In this document: positions 1 through 6,623 of the stretch, in pieces | Position numbering within the stretch: position 1 is the first letter of the stretch | How the letters are laid out: the number at the start of each line of letters is the position of its first letter | Assembly (NCBI GenBank): GCA_937917025.1 | Contig: CALFSF010000224.1 | Span: 1 to 10,692 of the forward strand | Source of the DNA: an uncultured Paraburkholderia sp. | GTDB lineage: Bacteria > Pseudomonadota > Gammaproteobacteria > Burkholderiales > Burkholderiaceae | Length of the DNA: 10,692 nt | Direction of reading: 5' to 3' | Notes under the pieces: generated by a model | The model's database searches: none | Told to the model about the DNA's origin: nothing | The model's input: only the letters and a program-made list of their open reading frames with translations | Program-made: the position numbers and the translations under genes

Positions 1-1
1 A

Positions 2-643
2 AGCCATTTCAACCATGCTGACCGCGCCATGAACGATCTTCACGCGCGCGGCGAAAAGATCATCTGGGCGCCGGACCGTCACCTCGGCGGCTACATTCAG
101 AAGCAGACCGGTGCCGACATGCTGTTGTGGCAGGGTTCGTGTCTCGTTCACGACGAATTCAAAGGCATCGAACTCGATCTGCTGCGCGCGGAATATCCTG
201 GCGCCAGGGTGCTGGTGCACCCGGAATCGCCGGAAGGCGTGGTCGCGCAGGCCGATGTCGTCGGCTCGACGACGCAGTTGATCGACGCCGCCCAACGTCT
301 CGACGCGACGCATTTCATCGTGGCAACCGATCTCGGCATCCTTCACAAGATGCGTCTGGCCGCGCCCGGCAAGACATTCATCGAAGCGCCGACCGCCGGC
401 AACAGCGCCACGTGCAAGAGTTGCGCGCACTGCCCGTGGATGGCGATGAACGGTCTCGCGAATCTCGCTGACGTGCTGGAGCGCGGGCATAACGAAATTA
501 CCGTCGATCGCGCGATCGGCGAGCGCGCGCGTCTGCCGATCGACCGGATGCTGGCGTTCGCCGCCCAACAGAAAAAGCGCGTGCAGGCAAGCGGCGATCT
601 CGCACGGGATACAACGTTGTTCAAGAACGTGGGAGCGGCATGA
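2..643 (+). CDS. nadA: Quinolinate synthase NadA (5' end cut off by the window edge)
   Basis: NadA condenses iminoaspartate with dihydroxyacetone phosphate to give quinolinate, using a [4Fe-4S] cluster, in cytosolic de novo NAD synthesis. The frame is open to the left edge (first full codon at 2), so the ATG at 29 is internal. About 213 C-terminal residues are visible; family members are about 350-380 long, so roughly 150 N-terminal residues are missing. Recognisable blocks are GEKIIWAPDRHLG, WQGSCLVHDEF (Cys47 of the fragment, second cluster ligand), VLVHPESPEGVV, VGSTTQLI, FIVATDLGILHKM, EAPTAGNSATC and the C-x2-C-x2-C segment CKSCAHCPWMAMNG (Cys138, 141, 144), whose last Cys is the third ligand in the family. 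The first ligand Cys lies outside the window. The stop overlaps the nadC start by 4 bp (ATGA), indicating one operon with coupled translation. Identity is near certain. Confidence 0.97.
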   Translation, partial: SHFNHADRAMNDLHARGEKIIWAPDRHLGGYIQKQTGADMLLWQGSCLVHDEFKGIELDLLRAEYPGARVLVHPESPEGVVAQADVVGSTTQLIDAAQRLDATHFIVATDLGILHKMRLAAPGKTFIEAPTAGNSATCKSCAHCPWMAMNGLANLADVLERGHNEITVDRAIGERARLPIDRMLAFAAQQKKRVQASGDLARDTTLFKNVGAA

Positions 644-1542
644 TGGGGGCGTCTGAATTTATCCGTGCGGAGGCGGTTTCTCCGCTCTACGCGGAAATCC
701 GCGCGCAATACGGCGACGCTTTCGACGCCGCGATTGCCCGCAACGTCGCGGATGCACTTGCTGAAGACATCGGCAGCGGCGACCTTACCGGTCGACTCGT
801 GCCGGCGGACGATCTGCGCGATGCGCGCATCATCGTGCGGGAAGATGCCGTGCTGTGCGGCGTGTCATGGTTCGACGAGGTGATGCGTCGCGTCGATCCG
901 CGTATCGACGTGAAGTGGCGTTACCGCGAGGGCGAGCATATGACCGCCGACACGACGGTGTGCGAGATGCGCGGTCCCGCGCGCGCATTGCTGACCGCGG
1001 AGCGTAACGCGATGAACTTCCTGCAACTGCTGTCGGGCGTGGCCACCGTGACGCGGCGTTACGTCGACGCGATCGCGCACACGCAGGCGCGTATCCTGGA
1101 CACACGCAAGACGCTGCCCGGTCTGCGGCTTGCGCAGAAATATGCGGTGCGCGTCGGCGGCGGCGTCAATCAGCGGATCGCGCTGTACGACGGCATTCTC
1201 ATCAAGGAAAACCATATCGCGGCCGCCGGCGGCGTTGGCGCGGCGATGGAGGCGGCGCTCGCGCTCGATGCGGGGGTGTCGATCCAGATCGAGGTCGAGA
1301 CACTTGCGCAGCTCGAAACCGCGCTCGCGCATCGCGCACAGTCGATCCTGCTCGACAACTTCACGTTCGACGCGATGCGCGACGCCGTTCGCATCACCGC
1401 TGGAAGGGCGGTACTCGAAGTGTCGGGCGGCGTGAATTTCGACACGGTACGGACGATCGCGGAAACCGGCGTCGATCGTATTTCGATCGGCTCGCTCACA
1501 AAGGACGTACGCGCGACGGACTACTCGATGCGATTGCTCTGA
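640..1542 (+). CDS. nadC: Nicotinate-nucleotide pyrophosphorylase (carboxylating), quinolinate phosphoribosyltransferase
   Basis: NadC joins quinolinate to PRPP and decarboxylates it to nicotinate mononucleotide, the last step of the quinolinate branch of NAD synthesis. Its 300 residues are close to the family length (about 280-300). Motifs in order: EDIGSGDLT (42-50), TAERNAMNFLQLLSG (119-133), DTRKTLPGLR (154-163), GGGVNQR (173-179), LIKENH (187-192), EVE (218-220), LLDN (237-240), SGG (262-264) and SIGSLT (282-287), giving an N-terminal alpha/beta sandwich followed by a barrel. Residue 178 is Gln where the family motif usually reads N-H-R. Start choice: ATG codons occur at 640 and 643. The SD-like GGGAG at 631-635 is 4 nt from the first and 7 nt from the second, so the 299-residue form from 643 may be the one made. 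It is coupled to nadA and followed by a terminator at 1575-1596. Confidence 0.97.
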   Translation: MMGASEFIRAEAVSPLYAEIRAQYGDAFDAAIARNVADALAEDIGSGDLTGRLVPADDLRDARIIVREDAVLCGVSWFDEVMRRVDPRIDVKWRYREGEHMTADTTVCEMRGPARALLTAERNAMNFLQLLSGVATVTRRYVDAIAHTQARILDTRKTLPGLRLAQKYAVRVGGGVNQRIALYDGILIKENHIAAAGGVGAAMEAALALDAGVSIQIEVETLAQLETALAHRAQSILLDNFTFDAMRDAVRITAGRAVLEVSGGVNFDTVRTIAETGVDRISIGSLTKDVRATDYSMRLL

Positions 1543-1567
1543 TTGTGGCGCGGTCCACCCTGGCAGC

Positions 1568-1596
1568 AAAAAAACCCGCATCGCTGCGGGTTTTTT
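1568..1596. terminator. Bidirectional Rho-independent terminator between nadC and nadB
   Basis: The stem CCCGCA (1575-1580) pairs with TGCGGG (1585-1590) around the loop TCGC. Six T follow on the + strand (1591-1596), and seven A precede it (1568-1574), which form the U-tract when read on the - strand. It sits 26 bp after the nadC stop and just past the nadB stop, so one hairpin can end both convergent transcripts. Confidence 0.9.
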
Positions 1597-1601
1597 ACGC
1601 C

Positions 1602-3200
1602 TCAGATCGTGTGGTTGGACACACGCTCCGATGAAAGCACCGTGGGAAGTGCCTTCGGCAGTGCCGCGGGCCAGTCGCGGCTGAAATGCAGCCCGCGGCT
1701 TTCGCGACGCGAGCGGGCGCGTTCGACGATCAGCGAAGCCACGTCGACCAGATTGCGCAGTTCGAGCAGATCGCGACTGACCTTGAAGTTTGCGTAGTAC
1801 TCGTGGATTTCGTCACGCAACAGGGCGAGCCGATGCTTCGCGCGCGCGAGCCGTTTGTCGGTGCGCACAATGCCGACGTAGTTCCACATGAGCCGGCGCA
1901 GTTCGTCCCAGTTGTGCGCGACGACAACTTCCTCGTCCGGATCGGAGACGCGGCTCTCGTCCCAGTCGGGCAGCGGCGCATGAACGGCCGCGCCGAATCC
2001 CTCTGCCTCGATCGCCTCTGCCGCGGACCTTCCCACGACGAGGCATTCCAGCAGCGAATTGCTGGCGAGCCGGTTCGCGCCGTGCAGACCGGTGCAGGAC
2101 GTCTCGCCGACCGCGTACAAACCGGCCAGATCGGTGCGCCCCGCGAGGTCCGTGACGACGCCGCCGCACGTATAGTGCGCAGCCGGCACAACCGGAATGG
2201 GTTCCTTCGTGATGTCGATGCCGAATTCGAGGCACCGCGCGAGGATGGTCGGGAAGTGTTCGTGCAGGAACGCGGCGGGTTGATGGCTGATGTCGAGATA
2301 GACGCAATCGATGCCGCGCTTCTTGATTTCGAAGTCGATCGCGCGCGCGACGATGTCGCGTGGCGCGAGCTCGGCGCGCGAGTCGTGATTCGGCATGAAG
2401 CGCGTGCCGTCGGGCAGCTTCAGGATACCGCCTTCGCCGCGCACGGCTTCGGATATCAGAAACGATTTCGCGTACGGATGGAACAGACACGTGGGATGGA
2501 ACTGGATGAACTCCATGTTCGACACGCGACATCCCGCGCGCCATGCCATCGCCGTGCCGTCTCCTGTCGCCGTGTCGGGATTCGTCGTGTACAGGTAGAC
2601 CTTGCCTGCGCCGCCCGTCGCGAGCACCGTGTGGGGCGCCTCGATGGTCACGGTGCGGCCGGTGGCGATATCCAGTGCATAGAGGCCGTGACACCGCCGC
2701 CCGGGCAGGCCAAGCCGGTCCGACGTGATCAGGTCGATTGCGCAGTGGTCTTCGAGCAGCGTGATATTCGGGTGGTGACGCACGCGCTCGCTTAGCGTGG
2801 TGACCACGGCGTGGCCGGTGGCGTCGGCAGCGTGAATGATGCGGCGATGGCTGTGGCCGCCTTCGCGTGTCAGGTGAAAGCCGAGTTCTGCTGCATCGTC
2901 TCTGGTGAAAGGCACGCCCTGGGCAATCAGCCACTCGATGGCAGCCCGCCCATGTTCGACGATATGACGGGTAGCCGCTTCGTCGCACAGGCCGCCGCCG
3001 GCGATCAGCGTGTCACGCACGTGATTCTCGATGCTGTCCGCGGAATCGAGCACTGCGGCGATGCCGCCCTGCGCCCAGTCGCTGGCGCCCTCGGTCATCG
3101 AGCGTTTGGCAATCACCGCAACGCGCCGCGTCTCCGCCAGATTCAGCGCGACGCTCAAACCGGCCAGCCCGCTGCCGACTATCACTACGTCGAAATTCAT
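1602..3200 (-). CDS. nadB: L-aspartate oxidase NadB
   Basis: NadB is an FAD flavoprotein that oxidises L-aspartate to iminoaspartate, which NadA uses. At 532 residues it has the normal length (E. coli 540). Features in order: the FAD dinucleotide motif GSGLAGL (9-15), SDWAQGGIAAV (40-50), REGGHSHRRIIHAAD (112-126), TGGAGKVY (195-202), MEFIQFHPT (229-237), SEAVRGEGG (250-258), PRDIVARAI (280-288), HYTCGG (342-347) and GLHGANRLASNSLLE (371-385), then the helical C-terminal domain of the succinate dehydrogenase/fumarate reductase flavoprotein family. Glu113, Arg281, His342 and Arg377 line up with the active-site residues known in E. coli (Glu121, Arg290, His351, Arg386). The start is supported by GGAGAGG about 7 nt upstream on the - strand. 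It is convergent with nadA-nadC rather than in a nadBAC operon, so it has its own promoter. Confidence 0.97.
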   Translation of the reverse strand: MNFDVVIVGSGLAGLSVALNLAETRRVAVIAKRSMTEGASDWAQGGIAAVLDSADSIENHVRDTLIAGGGLCDEAATRHIVEHGRAAIEWLIAQGVPFTRDDAAELGFHLTREGGHSHRRIIHAADATGHAVVTTLSERVRHHPNITLLEDHCAIDLITSDRLGLPGRRCHGLYALDIATGRTVTIEAPHTVLATGGAGKVYLYTTNPDTATGDGTAMAWRAGCRVSNMEFIQFHPTCLFHPYAKSFLISEAVRGEGGILKLPDGTRFMPNHDSRAELAPRDIVARAIDFEIKKRGIDCVYLDISHQPAAFLHEHFPTILARCLEFGIDITKEPIPVVPAAHYTCGGVVTDLAGRTDLAGLYAVGETSCTGLHGANRLASNSLLECLVVGRSAAEAIEAEGFGAAVHAPLPDWDESRVSDPDEEVVVAHNWDELRRLMWNYVGIVRTDKRLARAKHRLALLRDEIHEYYANFKVSRDLLELRNLVDVASLIVERARSRRESRGLHFSRDWPAALPKALPTVLSSERVSNHTI

Positions 3201-3245
3201 GTCCCTGCCTCTCCGTGTTTCCTGTCTCTGGCTTCTGTCAACCTG

Positions 3246-3262
3246 GACGCATCACGTGCGTC
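3246..3262. promoter_or_regulatory. Candidate operator dyad in the nadB leader
   Basis: GACGCA (3246-3251) and TGCGTC (3257-3262) are perfect inverted 6-mers around a 5-nt centre. The dyad lies between the candidate -10 and the nadB ribosome binding site, a position typical of a repressor site. No regulator is encoded in the window, so the assignment is inference only. Confidence 0.3.
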
Positions 3263-3275
3263 GATCAGGCGGTAG

Positions 3276-3304
3276 AGGATACCCCGCCGGTGACGGGCGG
3301 GAAA
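3276..3304 (-). promoter_or_regulatory. Candidate nadB promoter
   Basis: Reading the - strand, TTTCCC (3299-3304) and TATCCT (3276-3281) are separated by 17 nt and lie about 75 nt before the nadB start. The -10 matches 4 of 6 consensus positions and the -35 is weak, so this is tentative. A dyad at 3246-3262 lies just downstream of the predicted transcription start. Confidence 0.3.
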
Positions 3305-3353
3305 CCTGGCCGGATGGCTAACGAGGATGAGGCGAGACGGAGCAGGAGTGGAA

Positions 3354-3387
3354 AAACAAAAAGCCCCGCAATTTTGCGGGGCTTTTT
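3354..3387. terminator. Bidirectional terminator downstream of rpmG
   Basis: GCCCCGCA (3363-3370) pairs with TGCGGGGC (3375-3382) around a 4-nt loop. An A-rich stretch at 3352-3362 gives the U-tract for - strand transcripts from rpmB-rpmG, and five T (3383-3387) follow on the + strand. It separates the ribosomal protein operon from nadB, which is transcribed in the same direction further on. Confidence 0.88.
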
Positions 3388-3422
3388 GTCGTCAAACTTT
3401 CGTCGAACAACGGAAAGCAAGA

Positions 3423-3590
3423 TTACTTGATCTTGGTTTCCTTGTACTCAACGTGCTTGCGGACGACGGGATCGAACTTCATGATCGCCATCTTTTCCGG
3501 CATGTTGCGCTTGTTCTTCGTGGTGGTGTAGAAGTGACCCGTGCCAGCGGTCGATTCCAGCTTGATCTTGTCGCGTGCGCCTTTTGCCAT
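3423..3590 (-). CDS. rpmG: 50S ribosomal protein L33
   Basis: This 55-residue basic protein is a component of the large ribosomal subunit near the E site. It begins MAKGARDKIKLESTAGTGHF and ends EYKETKIK, matching the E. coli L33 pattern (GTGHFYTTTKNKR, then PEK, KFDPVVR, HV.YKE) at the same length. It has no cysteines, so it is the zinc-independent (C-minus) form. The gene lies 10 bp after rpmB; the gap reads GGAGTAGATC on the - strand and supplies a good Shine-Dalgarno sequence. It is co-transcribed with rpmB and ends at the 3363-3387 terminator. Identity is certain; the gene is simply short. Confidence 0.97.
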   Translation of the reverse strand: MAKGARDKIKLESTAGTGHFYTTTKNKRNMPEKMAIMKFDPVVRKHVEYKETKIK

Positions 3591-3600
3591 GATCTACTCC

Positions 3601-3834
3601 TTAGGCTTCGCCGCGTGCACGCAGATCTGCGAGCACGGTGTCGATACCGTTCTTGTCAATCAGGCGCAGACCGGCGTTCGAGACGCGCAGACGCACCCAA
3701 CGGTTTTCGCTTTCGACCCAGAAACGGCGGTTTTGCAGATTCGGGAGAAAACGACGCTTGGTCTTGTTGTTCGCGTGGGAAACGTTGTTGCCGCTCATCG
3801 GCGCTTTCCCAGTTACTTGGCATACGCGTGCCAT
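3601..3834 (-). CDS. rpmB: 50S ribosomal protein L28
   Basis: This 77-residue protein of the large subunit contains VCQVTGKAPMSGNNVSHA (4-21), TKRRFLPNLQNRRFWV and IDTVLADLRARGEA, matching the E. coli L28 form (78 residues). It has only one cysteine (Cys5), so it is the zinc-independent type, consistent with the C-minus L33 next to it. Start support: AGGAGTG lies about 6-7 nt upstream on the - strand. It is the first gene of the rpmB-rpmG pair, with a candidate promoter at 3974-4003 and a leader of about 130 nt containing a stem-loop. Confidence 0.97.
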   Translation of the reverse strand: MARVCQVTGKAPMSGNNVSHANNKTKRRFLPNLQNRRFWVESENRWVRLRVSNAGLRLIDKNGIDTVLADLRARGEA

Positions 3835-3922
3835 GAGAGCACTCCTAATACGCTAATTCTGAGTTCGAACGCCGTGAAAGTATCCAGGAAAGAAGAGCGA
3901 TGCTTGAGATCGTTCGATATTT

Positions 3923-3953
3923 CCCTGAAGGCCTTGGTGGCTTCGGAACAGGG
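3923..3953 (-). ncRNA. Predicted stem-loop in the rpmB-rpmG leader
   Basis: In the - strand transcript, CCCT pairs with AGGG at the ends (3950-3953 with 3923-3926). Inside, GAAGCC pairs with GGCCTTC with one bulged base, around the loop ACCAA. It lies about 90-120 nt before the rpmB start. Ribosomal protein operons often carry autoregulatory leader structures, but I cannot link this one to a known class. Confidence 0.3.
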
Positions 3954-3973
3954 TTGGAAACAGGCAAACCGTG

Positions 3974-4003
3974 ATTCTAGCAGGAAAAAACCCGATAAAT
4001 CAA
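3974..4003 (-). promoter_or_regulatory. Promoter of rpmB-rpmG
   Basis: On the - strand, TTGATT (3998-4003) and TAGAAT (3974-3979) are separated by 18 nt, a good sigma-70 match. The predicted transcription start is near 3967, about 130 nt before rpmB. The promoter sits in the 240-bp gap after radC, in a locally AT-rich stretch. Confidence 0.55.
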
Positions 4004-4045
4004 ACGTTATTTGCGCCTGACGACCGGGCGTGACACCGGTCCGCA

Positions 4046-4058
4046 GCGCCCTGGGCGC
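4046..4058. repeat. GC-rich palindrome after radC
   Basis: GCGCCC and GGGCGC flank a single T, 15 bp past the radC stop. It is itself flanked by two copies of the self-complementary hexamer ACCGGT (4035-4040 and 4067-4072). It has no T-tract, so it is not a classical terminator. It may help end or stabilise the radC transcript. Confidence 0.35.
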
Positions 4059-4073
4059 GTTGAAAACCGGTCT

Positions 4074-4823
4074 TCAGGCCCACCCGGCGCGGGCGAACGA
4101 AAACGTTTCGTGCGTGCCGATCACGAGATGATCGATCAGCTGCACGTCGACGAGCGACAGCGTGTCACGTAGCACCCGTGTGAGGCTCCGGTCGCTGGCG
4201 CTTGGTTTGACGGCGCCAGACGGGTGATTATGCGCCACGATCAGGCTTGCCGCATTCAAGGTGAGCGCGCGCCGCACAATTTCCCGTGGATAGACCGCCA
4301 TGCGCGTGAGCGTGCCGCGCGAACTTTCCTCGGAGCGGATCAGCCGGTGTCGGGCATCCATGAACAGACAGACGAACACTTCGTACGGGCGCGCGCCGAT
4401 CAGGAGACGCAGGTAGTCCTCGACCGCGCCGGGCGAATCGATCAAGGGGCGTTCGCGCATCTTTTCCGCCAGCCCGCGGCGCGCCATTTCGACGATGGCG
4501 AGCAACTGCGCGGTCCGCGCCGGGCCGATGCCGCGCAGTCCGTCGAAATCGGCAGGTGTGGCGTCGAGCATGGCGCGTAGCGAACCGAAACGGGCGAGGA
4601 GCGCCCGCGCCACGTCGAAGACGTTGTGGCCAGGCAGCCCCGAGCCGAGCATGAGCACGATCAGCTCGGTATCGGATAGCGCGCCGGGTCCTGCTTCCAG
4701 CAGACGTTCCCGGGGCATGTCGTGCGACGGCCAGTCGCGGCAGCGCGGGGGCGCGGGCGGCGCACCACGTAAAGCCGGGACCGCGATGTCGTCGGGTAGC
4801 GTGAGCAGATCGGTGTCGTGCAT
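4074..4823 (-). CDS. radC: RadC family protein (JAB/JAMM domain)
   Basis: RadC proteins join a helix-hairpin-helix region to a JAB/MPN domain with a zinc-binding JAMM motif. The name implies DNA repair, but the molecular function is unsettled. From the chosen start it has 249 residues (E. coli about 220), with a variable N-terminus of about 35 residues. The conserved block begins MPRERLLEAGPGALSDTELI (36-55). Helix-hairpin-helix: GLRGIGPARTAQL (95-107). The JAMM motif is complete: Glu165/166, His198, His200 and HNHPSG (198-203), then Ser208 and Asp211. Start: the frame runs open to 5192, but the ATG at 4821-4823 has AAGGA 7 nt upstream, and the upstream part is non-conserved arginine-rich sequence overlapping the fkpB leader. 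It stands alone, divergent from fkpB. Confidence 0.92.
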   Translation of the reverse strand: MHDTDLLTLPDDIAVPALRGAPPAPPRCRDWPSHDMPRERLLEAGPGALSDTELIVLMLGSGLPGHNVFDVARALLARFGSLRAMLDATPADFDGLRGIGPARTAQLLAIVEMARRGLAEKMRERPLIDSPGAVEDYLRLLIGARPYEVFVCLFMDARHRLIRSEESSRGTLTRMAVYPREIVRRALTLNAASLIVAHNHPSGAVKPSASDRSLTRVLRDTLSLVDVQLIDHLVIGTHETFSFARAGWA

Positions 4824-4907
4824 GATGTCGTCCTTCGTGAGGGGGCGCCGGTATGGCCATGGCAGCAGCGTGCGGGGAAGCGCACAACCGCGACGGGATA
4901 TGTGGCT

Positions 4908-4913
4908 TACAAT
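4908..4913 (+). promoter_or_regulatory. Candidate -10 element for fkpB-ispH
   Basis: TACAAT lies 90 bp before the fkpB start in the 180-bp divergent gap with radC, followed by AATAG-like AT-rich bases in an otherwise GC-rich stretch. No good -35 is seen at 17 nt (CAACCG), so an activator or a weak promoter is implied if it is real. Confidence 0.35.
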
Positions 4914-4953
4914 AGTGCCTTTGCGCATGGCACTTCCGTTGCCACCCTCGCAT

Positions 4954-4972
4954 TGCGCCCAGGCAGGGCGCA
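4954..4972. repeat. Hairpin in the fkpB leader
   Basis: TGCGCCC (4954-4960) and GGGCGCA (4966-4972) are perfect 7-bp inverted arms with the loop AGGCA. It would form in the 5' untranslated region of fkpB, about 30 nt before its start. No U-tract follows, so it is not a terminator. Confidence 0.4.
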
Positions 4973-5003
4973 CGCGCAGCGCATCGACCGAAACGAGTAC
5001 TGC

Positions 5004-5459
5004 ATGAGCATCATCGACATTTCCGAAGTGAAGCCGGGTTCGCACGTCACGCTTCATTACCGGCTTTCGCTCGCCGATGGCGCCGAAATCATCAATACCT
5101 TTACCGGAAAGCCCGCCACGCTGCTGCTGGGCGCCGGCCAGCTGGCGCCGCCACTGGAAGACATTCTGCTGGGGTTGAAGGTCGGTCACCACTCGACCTT
5201 TCAGCTAGCGGCCGGCCAGGCCTTCGGGCCGCGCAATCCGGAGATGATCCAGCGCGTGTCGCTTGCCACCCTGCGCGAAAACAGCATGATCGGCGAGGAT
5301 TTTTCTCCCGGCGATCTCGTCGAATTCAATGCTCCCGGCGGCGGACGCTACGCGGGCGTGCTGAAGGAAGTTGGCGAGACGTCCGCCCTGTTCGATTTCA
5401 ATCACCCGCTCGCTGGCCAGCCGCTGGCGTTCGAAGTGAAAATCATCGGAATCCTGTAA
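5004..5459 (+). CDS. fkpB: FKBP-type peptidyl-prolyl cis-trans isomerase, FkpB/SlpA family
   Basis: A small cytosolic prolyl isomerase with chaperone activity. SlpA-type FKBPs carry an insert-in-flap domain, and the E. coli protein has been found with ribosomes. The 151 residues match E. coli FkpB (149) in layout: HVTLHYRLSLADG (14-26), GKPATLLLGAGQLAPPLED (35-53), LLGLKVGHHSTFQL (55-68), the flap insert (about 75-130) with AFGPRNPEMIQ, and the hallmark DFNHPLAGQPLAFEV (131-145). Start: the frame extends back to 4818, but the upstream part is not FKBP-like, and ATG 5004 gives the family length. The Shine-Dalgarno sequence is weak (ACGAG). ispH follows after 2 bp, the same fkpB-ispH pairing seen in gamma- and betaproteobacteria, so the two are co-transcribed. 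Confidence 0.93.
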   Translation: MSIIDISEVKPGSHVTLHYRLSLADGAEIINTFTGKPATLLLGAGQLAPPLEDILLGLKVGHHSTFQLAAGQAFGPRNPEMIQRVSLATLRENSMIGEDFSPGDLVEFNAPGGGRYAGVLKEVGETSALFDFNHPLAGQPLAFEVKIIGIL

Positions 5460-5461
5460 AC

Positions 5462-6421
5462 ATGAGCATCACGGATACGACTCTGGCCGAAGCCGAAATC
5501 CTGCTGGCGCAGCCGCGCGGGTTTTGCGCAGGCGTCGATCGTGCGATCGAGATCGTCGAGCGCGCCATCAAGCTGCATGGCTCGCCGATCTACGTGCGTC
5601 ACGAAATCGTCCACAACGCCTATGTCGTTGAGGATCTTCGCAAGAAGGGCGCCATATTTATCGAGCAGCTCGAGGAAGTGCCGGCCGGCAACACGGTGAT
5701 CTTCAGCGCGCACGGCGTGTCGAAGGCGGTGCGCACGGAAGCCGAATCGCGCGGGCTGCGCGTGTACGACGCAACCTGCCCGCTCGTCACCAAAGTGCAT
5801 ATCGAAGTCGCGAAGATGCGCGCCGACGGCTTCGACATCGTGATGATCGGCCACAAGGGCCATCCGGAAGTCGAGGGCACGATGGGGCAGGCCGGCGAAG
5901 GCATGCATCTGGTCGAGGACATCGAGGACGTGCAGGCGCTCGCGCTGCCGGACCCTGGCCGCATCGCCTTTGTCACGCAGACCACGCTGTCGGTCGACGA
6001 CGCGGCCGAAATCATCGCGGCGCTGAAGGCGAAGTATCCCGCTATCCGCGAGCCGAAGAAGCAGGACATCTGCTACGCGACGCAGAACCGTCAGGACGCG
6101 GTCAAATTCATGGCGCCGCAATGCGACGTGGTGATCGTGGTCGGCAGCCCGAACAGCTCGAACTCGAACCGGCTGCGCGAAGTAGCCGAAAAGCGCGGCA
6201 TCCCTTCCTATATGGTCGATTCGCCGACGCAGATCGATCCGGCGTGGATCGAAGGCAAACGCCGCATTGGCGTGACCGCGGGCGCTTCGGCGCCTGAAGC
6301 GCTGGCGCAGGCCGTTATCGCGCGTCTGCACGAACTGGGCGTGCGCAACGTGCGCGCGCTCGAAGGCATCGAGGAAAACATCGCGTTTCCGTTGCCTCGC
6401 GGGTTGGGGTTGCCGACCTGA
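5462..6421 (+). CDS. ispH: 4-hydroxy-3-methylbut-2-enyl diphosphate reductase (LytB/IspH)
   Basis: IspH reduces HMBPP to isopentenyl and dimethylallyl diphosphate, the last step of the MEP isoprenoid pathway, with an oxygen-sensitive iron-sulfur cluster. Its 319 residues match the family (E. coli 316). The three cluster ligands are present: Cys22 in RGFCAGV, Cys106 in DATCPLV and Cys204 in ICYATQNRQ. Substrate-binding residues are also intact: His51 (HEIVHNAYVV), His84 (FSAHGVS), His134 and Glu136 (GHKGHPEVEGT), TQTTLS (172-177), SPNSSNSNRL (229-238) and GASAPE (274-279). It starts 2 bp after the fkpB stop with no strong Shine-Dalgarno sequence, so translational coupling is likely. A terminator follows at 6453-6477. 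It is probably essential. Confidence 0.98.
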   Translation: MSITDTTLAEAEILLAQPRGFCAGVDRAIEIVERAIKLHGSPIYVRHEIVHNAYVVEDLRKKGAIFIEQLEEVPAGNTVIFSAHGVSKAVRTEAESRGLRVYDATCPLVTKVHIEVAKMRADGFDIVMIGHKGHPEVEGTMGQAGEGMHLVEDIEDVQALALPDPGRIAFVTQTTLSVDDAAEIIAALKAKYPAIREPKKQDICYATQNRQDAVKFMAPQCDVVIVVGSPNSSNSNRLREVAEKRGIPSYMVDSPTQIDPAWIEGKRRIGVTAGASAPEALAQAVIARLHELGVRNVRALEGIEENIAFPLPRGLGLPT

Positions 6422-6452
6422 ACCGGATTTCACAACGCAGTACATGAGAAAA

Positions 6453-6477
6453 CGCGCCCGCAAGGCGCGGTTTTTTT
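6453..6477 (+). terminator. Rho-independent terminator of fkpB-ispH
   Basis: CGCGCC (6453-6458) pairs with GGCGCG (6464-6469) around the loop CGCAA, followed by G and seven T (6471-6477). It begins 32 bp after the ispH stop. Confidence 0.88.
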
Positions 6478-6623
6478 CGCCCTTAGCTAATCAGCCTCTG
6501 TTAAAAATAAGTGCCACATCATGAAAAGTGGACGCTTCCGGTGTGGGCGGGCGCACATTTCCGCATAATTTTTGATAAATTTTTCAGCCATCCTTATTGA
6601 TATGGCCCCCTTAAAATCTATGC

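Noticed and set aside
2..643. nadA as a pseudogene starting at ATG 29
   Set aside because: The frame is open to the left edge and all C-terminal motifs are intact; it is simply cut by the window.
1686..2795. Long + strand open frame of 369 codons antisense to nadB
   Set aside because: It lies opposite a fully convincing nadB and is Arg/Ala/Asp-rich shadow sequence typical of high-GC DNA; no recognisable domain.
3541..4020. + strand open frame of 159 codons over rpmB and rpmG
   Set aside because: The - strand encodes both ribosomal proteins here with proper ribosome sites; the + frame is a shadow.
4046..4072. Rho-independent terminator for radC
   Set aside because: There is a GC-rich palindrome but no T-tract in the - strand direction, so it is listed only as a palindrome.
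4818..5003. N-terminal extension of fkpB (213 residues)
   Set aside because: The first 62 residues do not resemble the FKBP family and overlap the radC start. ATG 5004 gives the standard 151 residues.
4824..5192. N-terminal extension of radC to an upstream start (372 residues)
   Set aside because: The added 123 residues have no RadC-like character and run into the fkpB leader and gene. ATG 4823 has a good Shine-Dalgarno sequence and gives a family-like length.
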